DNA of 60,000 nt from Membranipora membranacea (taxonomy: Eukaryota; Bryozoa; Gymnolaemata; Cheilostomatida; Membraniporidae): contig OU612073.1 of the NCBI GenBank assembly GCA_914767715.1, positions 8,992,001-9,052,000 of the forward strand, written 5' to 3'. Below the pieces are notes generated by a model, which was given only the letters and a program-made list of their open reading frames with translations, searched no databases and had not been told where the DNA came from. Every line of letters begins with the position of its first letter. Position 1 is the stretch's first letter. Of this stretch, positions 50,455-60,000 are shown piece after piece. Made by a program: the position numbers and the translations under genes.

Positions 50455-50612
50455 TCGGTCTGTTTGCTTCCGGTATCATCAGTATGGGTCTACGGACTGT
50501 ACACTAATGTGGCACAGGAGCATTTGACACCACCGTGATCCGCCGGGAATCAACACGGGACATCTCGAATGAAAGACCCATGCCCTATCCATTGCATCAC
50601 GGCCGCTCCCTC
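50455..50612 (-). repeat. tRNA-derived SINE, different family
   Basis: The minus strand reads CGGCCGTGATGCAATGGATA (A-box region) and GTGTTGATTCCCGGCGG (B-box region), spaced as in a tRNA. Its body differs from the CTGCAAACTGAGAGCAA family elsewhere. It is GC-richer than its surroundings. Confidence 0.65.
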
Positions 50613-52000
50613 AGAATAAGTAATTGTATAATATGATAATATTTATGCAGACAGAATTGCCACCAAGTAAATAAAAGATCAGTCTTTAATATGAGAACCA
50701 TCGTATTTGTTGGTGCAACCTGCATAAATTCCAGTTTTGCCACTTCTTGTACCTGTAAATGAGGGAGACTGGTCTAATGGAAAACTCTACAAAGCCAAAA
50801 TGAGAAATCCTCTTAATATGGGGCCATTGATGGACCTATTGGGAGGTTTGGAGAAATAAGATTAATAGTCATTGATTTACTTGCAAATTAGCAGAGCTGA
50901 CAAGTCTTGGGAACAGGATACATCAACAAATCTAGCTAAAGACTTATATATCATTTTTGCTATATACTTTACAAACGGCCATTTTGAAGAACTGCTATTT
51001 CATACATGAACATTTGAATCCTTGTATTCAAATTATAACTCTCAAACTTAAAAAAGGCATGCCAAATTAAGCTTTGATAAAGAGAGTGCATAGCGAATTC
51101 AGATATGACCTGACACTTTTGTATGCAGTTGGCCACTTTCACAGCAGAAAGAGGTAACTCGATCCATACCCTATAATGATAGCATTTCAAATAATATAGA
51201 GAGATTGACTGTTCTGCTAGGGTTTTTAGCTCTTGTAGTTAGACTACTCTTAGTTATAAACATCAAGTACGACACCGAGTTCGGTGGCAGCCTACGCAAA
51301 ATGTGGCTAGAAATGCAAATTCATTTACGATTTTGGGTGGATAGGGTTTGACGGTTGTTTCTGGTAGAGTTTTTCATGCTGATCGCAATGCTGTTATTTT
51401 ACCTTACACTCGATTGCACAATAGGCGGCTAATTGCCAAAAATGGCCAAAAAGTGATCAAAAAATTTATGATACGTTTTCAAAACATATAACATCTGAAA
51501 GAACATGTCACAATTAGTGGATCTACAGGTAAATGGATGTGACAAATAGGAGGGGGGCTGCAACAGGATGGTGTTTTCAGAATAAAATTTTCTTTTACCC
51601 CCATGCATATACAAGAAACACGTGATTATAGACTGCTATTGTCATCAGCAAACACGACATGCTAAATGTATGAATTAATCGATTTTGAGAGCAGTTTTGC
51701 AGAAAAACAATTTAATGTTTGAGGCTTTACCTCCAAAAACTTCAAGTAATCTCAAACAATACTTCATTGGCGTTACTGTTCATCATATGATTCATAATAC
51801 CTACCCTCCACTTTTGGTAGAACGCTTAGTTTTTGGGTTATTTCATTTTGAGAGACATACATGAGCTAGATCCACATCTTGGCTTTGAGGTATGAATCTG
51901 GTTAATCATAATTAATTAGATTTTGTTGCTGCGTCTCCCGTATGGCAATTTGGCCTTGCTGACTAGCTGCGTCAAATATATTGCACATATGGACTTCACA

Positions 52001-52030
52001 GCAATGAACTAAAGGTTTAGTTCATTGTTC
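52001..52030. repeat. Short palindrome near a MITE fragment
   Basis: AATGAACTAAAGGTTTAGTT continues as a 24-base near-perfect palindrome. AATGAACTAAACCTTAGACT recurs near 52,195 beside CTGACTGCTTAGAC, which resembles the AGTCTAAGTGCTCAGA family. It is probably the debris of an old MITE. Confidence 0.45.
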
Positions 52031-52258
52031 ACAGCCACATCACTCTCATATTTTTAGTTGCATGAAATTTTAACAATATTGATGAAATAGGAGAAAGAAA
52101 GAAAGAAATAAAAGTCAAATAATGACTTAGGTGATGTAATAGCAACAATATACTAATTCGTTTACTCGCATTGTAGTCGTCTGACTGCTTAGACCAATGA
52201 ACTAAACCTTAGACTAGCTCTGACCCAACAGTCAATCAGAGCAATTGGTTAGATACAT

Positions 52259-52260
52259 AA

Positions 52261-52332
<72 letters not shown>
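52259..52332. repeat. (CA)n(TA)n(TG)n palindromic microsatellite
   Basis: An AC run, then a long AT run interrupted by one TGTA, then a GT run. The whole is self-complementary and could extrude as a cruciform. Frames read through it (MYIYIYIYVCVC...) are repeat artefacts. Confidence 0.95.
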
Positions 52333-53114
52333 TTATATTTATATATATTTATTATTTACATGTTTATGGCTAGTTACCATCAGGGAGGTAACATGATTAA
52401 AACACAAATTATTCTGACTAAGAGGGAGTTATACCTCCTTTATTTCGGGAAGATAAGTACTAATGTTTTTGAGAAATAGTCCGATAACTATACTACATTG
52501 TAATATGTGACAATAAACATAATTGATTAGTTAGATGCTGTCTTTTATTTGGATTAGCATCATTAGCAGGAACCGCCATATTGCCATTCATTCTCGAAAA
52601 AGCAAGTTGTATAATAATAGTGAGTGAGTTTACAGTTACAATCCTGCAATCAAGAGCACTTAATATTAATACAGACTACTATTCGGTAAGATCCATATCG
52701 AAAAACCTATAATAGAAATACGTAGATTTTCAGCACTGACCATTCTCCCTGCAGTGCACTGACCAAGAAAAATTGTCAGTGCACTGACTGAGTTGTGAGT
52801 TCAGTTCATTATTTTATCTATATTTATTTATTAGTGTAGTTAGCTATTCAGTATTCTTTCTTGCTTGTTTTATTGTTTCACATCATGTAACACAGCCAAA
52901 TATATATATACATATACAGGAGGCTTCCACCAACCAATTTCTTACAGGACTAGTAGGTAGGTAGTAAGTTTAGTTTGTAAAACTACTCACTGCAATGCAT
53001 GCATACACATACTAAAAGAAATTAAATTAAAACAATACATAATAAATAATATTCATTGATGATTTTCTAGTTTTATTTTACTACTATTCTAATGTGACCA
53101 TTGTGTCTTTTCAG

Positions 53115-56100
53115 GTCTGTTTGTTATCGGATTAAAGCGCTACCCATCAGTCTGTTAGAGTTTAGGCAGCACAGAACAGACCTTTTGCTGAGGCAACAAA
53201 CTTAACTTAAACTATGGCGACTCCTGAGGAGTTTCCCCCACTGACAGCTGATGAGGGAACAGAAGTAAAACAGGAAGCAGCAGATGCGGAAGTTGCAGTG
53301 GAGGCTGAGCCTGTGACTGCAGAGGAAGTAAAACCAGAAGAAATAAAATCAGAAGAAGTGAAATCAGAGGAAACTAACAGCGAGGAAGTAAAAACAGAAC
53401 CTGCAGCAGAGCCATCAGCAGAAACGGAACCCACAACTGAAACAGAAACCACAACAGAAACAGAACCCACAACGAATGGTGAGAGCTTGGATAACTCTGG
53501 CACTTTACTTCCAGCAATGTTCTCATACTTTGCTTATGCTGAGTAACTTTTTGCAGTGAAGACTATATATCCATAGAATAGATAGATTGGCCTCTGTCGT
53601 TTGTTAGCGTTGGGGATTATATTTGGCTTCAGTTATGATTAAACTTGGCATCCAATAAAAAAGCCCGGAAAAAACCTGTGGAACCTCCTTGATTAGATTA
53701 TTATTAGGGCTACATGTTAGAACTGAACCTTAACCTAAACAGAGCGCCCATGACTTTCACACCATCGCGTGTTAAAGCTATTCTAATTGAACTTTTTAAG
53801 GGAATGGAACATCAGACACTGCTGATATAAAAAAGGAGTTGCCTATATTATCAGATGAGGAATTGGATGCAATGACACATACAGAATTTTATACTAAACT
53901 TGTAGAACAAGGCTTCAAAAAGGTATATGATGTGATATGTTACGAATAGGATATGATTTGTTTCACACCACTGTAGTTAGTGCTCCTTTAAAGCTGATAT
54001 TGACTGTTGTTTTCTCTGACACACACAGTTCAACACCCTAAGAATATGGTGACTTCTAAGTAAATTAACTGCAAATTGGCATGTAACAGTGTTGATGTCC
54101 TTTTTATGACAGGATTGTCCATAATTAGTTCGATTGCTGTTAGGTTCATTCACATGGTAATTTCCTCTTGTTGTTTATCATATAGCCAATAAATGATAAA
54201 ATATCCAATAAAGCTTGAATAATACATGCTTGCAGTGACATGCACAAAGTGCTAATGAATATAATATTGCAGATGACAGCTTATGAAGTAGAAAAGTTGA
54301 TATCAGGTGGACATTTAGCAGAGAATGATTTGGATGAGAGAGCTTTGAATGCACTCAAAGAGTTTGACTCCAAACATGCACCATCAGTTTTGCAAGAGGT
54401 AAGCCTCCCCCTCTCCTGCTCTTTCCAGTGAGAAACCTGCATAAAAGCCTGCCTATCAAGAAAGACTACTTGTTCCCAATCAAATTTTGTCTGTAAAATA
54501 AACGCATGAAAAAGGAGATGTGACTACACTTGATGCAATCGGCTCTTTTCATGTCTCAAACCACCCTCATACCTTTTATTGTCATAATATTGTGATAGAA
54601 GTGCCATTGGAGCAATTATTTACCATCCTAGTAATTAACAGATCTGTAATCCTTACAGTTAAGAGATGATGGGGTTTATTTACTTTGTAGGATATTTCGA
54701 TTGTGAATATCCTTTGTTTAAGCCATACATGGTCTAACAATGCCAAGGAAACATTGGTGATCATTATGTAAATTGTATACTGCCTCTTTACTACAAACTT
54801 TATCTTGTTCTTGTATCTTATTCAAAATGTTGACCTGTGGGCCTGGGGTGGAGTCATGCTGTTGGGCCGGCTATGAGGAGGTTGTACTAGAGGAGGCCTA
54901 GTAACAGCGCTGGACTTATGGTTTTTAACTGAGGACCCATGCACTGTCCAGTGGTATCCACACTTTTGTATGATGTACCTACCTGATTTGATTTATACTT
55001 GTGGTTTCTTTATTGTAGTTTGCAAGCAGTGACTTGTCACATGTACAAAATAAGTCCGCCTACATGTGTGGTATGCTGAAAACCTTCCGACAGCGATTAC
55101 AGATGAGAGATCGAGCTCCGGGTACACCCATGACTGTCGGTCCGTCTAAGGAACAGCTGGAGAAAATACTTAAGTCTGGTTATACTCTAGATATCACAAC
55201 AGGACAAAGAAAATACGGGGGACCCCCTCCTGACTGGGAGGGAACCGCCCCTGGTAACGGACATGAGGTGTGTACATGTTAACTCTACAGTTTTTGCTTG
55301 CCTTGTTAGTCCTTTCTTGTGTAGTCTAGACACTATCAATGTACAGTGTAATCGGATTTATTTGCTCACTAATGAAAGTATAACAGGCCAGACAGGAAAT
55401 TACCTAAATGTCAAATAGCTATTCATGTCAGTGATTTTGTGTATTGGTTATAAAAGTACAACAGCGTAGATAATACCAATAATACTTTTCGCTATTTTAT
55501 TGACCAACATACACTATGTCGCTCTGTGACTGGTAAATCAATTATACCAGTTTTATTTTGGGCAATTCGTCGCTTAGTGTGCGACATTATGTGATGTAAA
55601 TATCACCATTGCGTACAGCTGCCAGAGTTGACTCTATCAATAAGTTGACTCAACCCCATCCAATCAGTTTTCTAAATGGAAGATAGGAGAGGGTTGCCAC
55701 CGTTTGGTGTTAGGCTTTGCTCATGAAACGTGCAGTAATCATGATCTAATAGTAATATCATGACAGACATATTTGCTTGTATGTATATCAAAAAACTGCA
55801 CAAACAAAATGCTGGTAAAATCTTTTGCTGTAGTGTAGTTCAAGTCCTAAAATCCTTACTATGTTATCGGTGAATGCTTTATGATAATCCTTTTATATCT
55901 CATCTCATATTCCTTGTCAGGTTTTTGTGGGTAGAATTCCCCGTGAGGTATTTGAAGATGTGCTAGTGCCTATATTTGAGAAGGCTGGTAAGATATGGGA
56001 TTTCAGGCTGATGATCGACTCGCTAAACGGATTCAACAGAGGATATGCTTTCTGTACTTACTGCACTAAAGAAGGAGCCAAAGCAGCAGTCAAAGATGTA

Positions 56101-59100
56101 TGTAACCTTCTGACTTACATATTCAAATATTCACATGTACATCTCTGATGACGTCTATTGAACATGGTACCCCCAATAATTACAGTGTAGTGTGGTACAG
56201 TTAAATACGTTACCAAGTATATTTATTTAGTCTTGTGGATTGAGTTACACTCCGTCTATCAGAGATACACACACAGGCCCAATAGTGTATCATATGATCA
56301 GTGAGTTGAATACCTTCTATGTGGATACTGAATTAGATTCTGTTATTCTGTTAGCACAGTCCATTGGTGCATTCATTGGTACATACATGGTAATAATTTG
56401 TATTAAAGGGCAACCAAGGTTTCGCAGCAACGCTAATGGGTAGCAAATAATGTGCTGGGCAGCATCAGCTTTGTGCATTACGCGATGCAAAACTCAAAGT
56501 AGTTGCTGACTCTAAGCTGGGTAACACTTCAGTTTAGGGGAGGTTCCAAGACTTTGCTGTAATAATTATAGAGCACAGGCTAAATAATAACAGGAACAGG
56601 AAACTGCTATGTGGTATTCTCTTTTAGCCGAGTTTGAGTACCTGATGGAAGAAATGTTTCACAAGAATTCTGGCTGAATAATCATCCGAATTATATTTTG
56701 TCTTTTTCCCCATGCAGAAGGTGCAATCTGCTATTAATCAATGGCCATCAATGAGAAGTTGTTTGAAACCTTGGTTGCCCTTTAATCTATATACGCTTAT
56801 GTAGAAAGCCTCTTACTATCATCTGGCATGTGTGTTTCCAAATCTATCACTTTGCAAAATTATGCAGTTACATCAAGCTGTGAGTGATTTTGAAATGAGA
56901 CATCTAGCAACTCTCGCTCTTTCAGCAAGCATCAATTAACAAATTACCAATAGAAATAATGAGATAATGATAGCAGAATATTTCGGAAGAGTTTGGCTTA
57001 AAGTTTTATCTCAATATGGTAATTTTTAGTTTATGTCATACTTTCTAATATTGTGCATACAATGTGGTTTTTTTTCTCCATAGATTGACGACTATGAGAT
57101 ACAGCCTGGTAAGAAGATAAAAGTGAACATATCCGTGGCTAATGTAAGATTATTTGCCGGTAATCTACCTAAACAAAGATCTAAAGAGGAGATTCAGGAG
57201 GAATTCTCTAAACTCACAGGTAAGGACACCTCAATATTAGCACAGGGTTTATATCTGCCACGTAGAAGTAGAGATTATCTACACAATGGTTTGTGTCAGC
57301 TCTGATGTCGGGTGCTTGGTAGCTATTGAAACAGTAAGGAATTATGTGTTGCATTTATTACATGTTGTAGTTGTCCACTCTCTGATCTATTGATTCAAAG
57401 AGGGCACAACTCTGAATCATCAATATTGCTGTGAGACTGAACATATTAAAATGGCCTTACAGGCTAAGATATTATGGTTTTTCTATTAACAGAGGGTCTG
57501 ACAGAAGTGATAGTATATCAGAACCCAGCAGATCCTACTAAGAAGAACAGAGGATTCGCGTTCCTCGAGTACGACTCACATAAGAATGCATCCTCAGCGA
57601 AGAGAAAACTCGGTAGCGGTCGATGTCGTGTGTGGGGATGTGATCTTATCATAGACTGGGCTGATCCACAGGATGATCCTAGCGATGATGTCATGGCCAC
57701 TGTATGTATAACTATGGGATTCTTTTATATTACATTAATGTTTGCATGTATCCGTTATGTTATTATATCCGGTATCTAATATTAAATTATTAGAGTAAAT
57801 GGTTTAACAGGGTCACTATGCAATGTAAATAGCCTGTGTCAAAATGACAATTATTGTTAAACTGACTACCAGCTGTGAATCTTAGGTACTTAATGACCAC
57901 ATTCAAGTACTTGATATGTGCTGACATTACTCAACAGTGGTGTTTTATTTCAGGTGAAAGTTTTGTATGTGAAGGGACTATTACCCGATATCACCGAGGA
58001 GCAGCTAAAGGAGAAATTCCAGACATACGGTGAACTGGAGAGAGTACGAAAAGTCAAAGACTATGCATTTATTCACTTTGCTGAGCGGGATCACTGTGTG
58101 AAGGTTTGTATGATATACTGAGTGGCAACCAGAATTATCTCAGGTAGTGAGTTGTCCATTTTGTCATGCTGTCTCAAACATCATGCTCAAATCCGATAGA
58201 GAAATATACTCCCTATATAGAGGCTAAAAAAACTCCCTGCTTCTGGCTTCACACGTCACAAAAGGCAGGCCTTCTGTCTATAACTTATTATTTTCTCTCT
58301 TGGCTTCGAAATTATTTTGATGTCACAAGACATGCATTACAAGGCCGCGATTGCGGATTATATGTTTGTTTTCATTATTGATATCATATAATGTTTGTCT
58401 GCAGGCGTTGGAGGAGCAGAATGGTGAGAAGGTTGGCGAGTCTACTATGGAGATCTCATTAGCCAAGCCACAAGATAATAGAGCTAAAGAGAATAAGAAA
58501 AGAAGAGAACAGGAGAGATTCAGAGGAGGACCTCCAGGCAGAGGGTAAGTGCACTCGTTGTATATAGTCTTAATCATGCTAGCAGCTAAATATATAAAAT
58601 ATTAGACAGTTTGTGCTTGTGGTGTGTGTGATGTTAGCACTTAATTCTCACCAGAGGTCTCACAAAGAATAGTGTTGGGTGTTCGAATCAGTTGAGAGAT
58701 ACAAAGTCAATCATTTGTACTTTTCAATTATCTTGCGTTTGTTTGTCTTAATAATTTGAGGGACTTCTAGACGCATAGATTATTGGAATAATTGCTTCCC
58801 TAGGGCCTAGAGTGTGATGTGAAACCAATTAAGGACAGCCAGCATGTTATGTAATGAACAACAATCAATTATATTATAAATACATTCCTTTTTACACGTC
58901 AGCAATTTTCAATTAGCCGTAGCAGTATGTCTGGCAGTTTTATTCACCAATACAAACTGTACTAGTTTGTTGGTTTTGTTTTATTTGTGTGATGGGTGAC
59001 GTAATTAATAAATGGATGTGTGTATTCTCTAGGTTCCAGGGCCGAGGAGGACCACGTGGTGGTGGTTTTGGAGGTAGGGGTGGATACGATGGCGGTTACG

Positions 59101-60000
59101 GAGGAGGCTATGGTAGAGGGGGGTACGGAGGAGGAGGCTATGGCGGCCCTGGACCACAAGGTATGTTATTCATAATTGGTTTTCATCGACTGATGGCCAA
59201 GCTCATCAGTAGACTGGGAACTAATTATCAATTGCCAGTGTTTCCAGAAAATGTTGTAGGACATTCCGAAATTGATAATTCTTGGCTCTTTGGGGCTGCT
59301 GCGAACCACAAAACCTTGGCACGCCTCATCTTGTATCATAATATTACACATCTTCCGCTAAAGTTGTTGTAGGCTGTGAGAGCTCACATTTAAGATGCTG
59401 ACATAACTGGCTAAGTTCCCCAAGTCGTAATCACCGAGACAACTGTTAGCATGTATGGAAACATTGATAATTTCGCGCTGTATAAGTTTGTTTTGTGCTC
59501 TGTTGTAGCTTGGGGTTACGGCGGAGGTTTTGATGATTGGGGGTATGGTTATGATGGTGGGTATGGTGGAGGTGGTTACGATCAGGGATATGGAGGTGGT
59601 TACGGACCTCCTATGAGGGGAGGTCGAGGAGGCGGCGGAGGGGTGAGTGTCTCATTTTTCTTGTGGAGTGTAAATGGCCTGTATTAGGATTTTGAGGCAA
59701 CCCTAACAAACTATGAATTATGATTTGTTGATAACTATCCTTACTGAATATCTTTATGTCAACTTCATTTAGTATGTCAGTTTCAATGCCCGTAGTATAG
59801 CTGAGATTATAACCAGTTTCTTATAGAAACTACTACGCTAATATGAACTAAGATGTGTTCGCAGACAAAGAAAGATTTATCGTTTCTAGGCTGTGTATAT
59901 ACTATGATGGGTAGATTTTCTCAAATTCCAATATCTGTTTTGCAGGGATTCCGTGGTGGACGAGGTGGTCCAAGGGGTGGAAGCCCACGTGGTGGTGGAG
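53115..60000 (+). CDS. hnRNP Q/R (SYNCRIP)-like RNA-binding protein, 3' end beyond window
   Basis: The first exon shown has an acceptor at 53,114, then 5' UTR and ATG at 53,214. Coding exons: 53214-53478, 53801-53922, 54273-54398, 55019-55267, 55921-56097, 57084-57219, 57493-57701, 57954-58103, 58405-58544, 59033-59160, 59509-59642 and from 59946 on, with matching phases. The protein begins with a Glu/Thr-rich acidic stretch, then an NURR-like N-terminal region (LSDEELDAMTHTEFYTKLVE onward). RRM1 has VFVGRIPR and RGYAFCTY. RRM2 has LFAGNLPK and RGFAFLEYD. RRM3 has LYVKGLLPDITEEQL and KDYAFIHFAE. An Arg/Gly/Tyr-rich tail (GGYGGGYGRGGYGGGGYGG) follows. Such proteins bind AU-rich and poly(A) RNA and act in splicing, mRNA stability and translation. 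The A1CF/RBM46/47 group is a less likely alternative because it lacks this acidic start and RGG tail. The C-terminus is not seen. Confidence 0.9.

Larger units (their letters stand above)
47334..53114. other. Intergenic region between B' and the hnRNP-like gene
   Basis: No open frame here resembles a protein I know. Non-coding first exons of B' may lie in it: donor-like sites on the minus strand occur near 48,390 and 49,141. The 5' end of the plus-strand hnRNP-like transcript must also lie left of the acceptor at 53,114. Recognisable repeats are the SINE at 50,455 and the dinucleotide palindrome at 52,259. Confidence 0.6.

Noticed and set aside
52297-52479. Tyr/Ile-rich frame
   Set aside because: Begins in the AT/GT dinucleotide repeat and has no support beyond it.
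53207-53503. 98-codon minus-strand Ser/Val-rich frame
   Set aside because: Antisense of the acidic first coding exon of the hnRNP-like gene.

Overview
This window is eukaryotic nuclear DNA, most likely from an invertebrate animal. The genes have many exons with GT-AG introns of roughly 0.1-1.2 kb. The spacers are AT-rich and full of tRNA-derived SINEs, hAT-like and Mutator-like non-autonomous DNA transposons, solo-LTR-like insertions and LINE debris. The protein families are a PARP14-type ADP-ribosyltransferase and an hnRNP Q/R (SYNCRIP)-type RNA-binding protein. I cannot assign a phylum from the sequence alone.

Layout. Positions 1-47,333 hold a tandem array of PARP14-like genes, all on the minus strand. 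Genes A (1501-10390) and A' (20440-28388) are near-identical 8-exon genes, each reconstructing to 1010 codons. B' (41128-47333) is a related 8-exon gene of 1071 codons. B (12694-15543) is a near-copy of the last five exons of B'. It lacks its 5' half and instead abuts two exons of a third, decayed paralog, 'C' (16258-17019), one of them frameshifted. Each intact protein runs: KH-like repeats, one macro domain with a degenerate first half, more KH-like sequence, and a C-terminal ART (PARP) domain. The families suggest interferon/antiviral-type or stress ADP-ribosylation signalling, but that is inferred from family membership only.

The array arose from a roughly 15-kb segmental duplication. Unit 1 is at 1-15,671 (its left end is outside the window) and unit 2 at 17,890-44,369. 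Because the two units are so alike, each acts as the empty-site reference for insertions in the other. This gives clean occupied/empty pairs for two hAT-like elements and two solo-LTR-like elements, plus a 9.2-kb inverted-repeat-bounded insertion (28,629-37,795) between A' and B'.

Positions 47,334-53,114 are intergenic, with no convincing gene. From 53,115 to the right edge, on the plus strand and head-to-head with B', lies most of an hnRNP Q/R-like gene: acidic N-terminus, NURR-like region, three RRMs and an RGG/GY-rich tail. It continues past the window.
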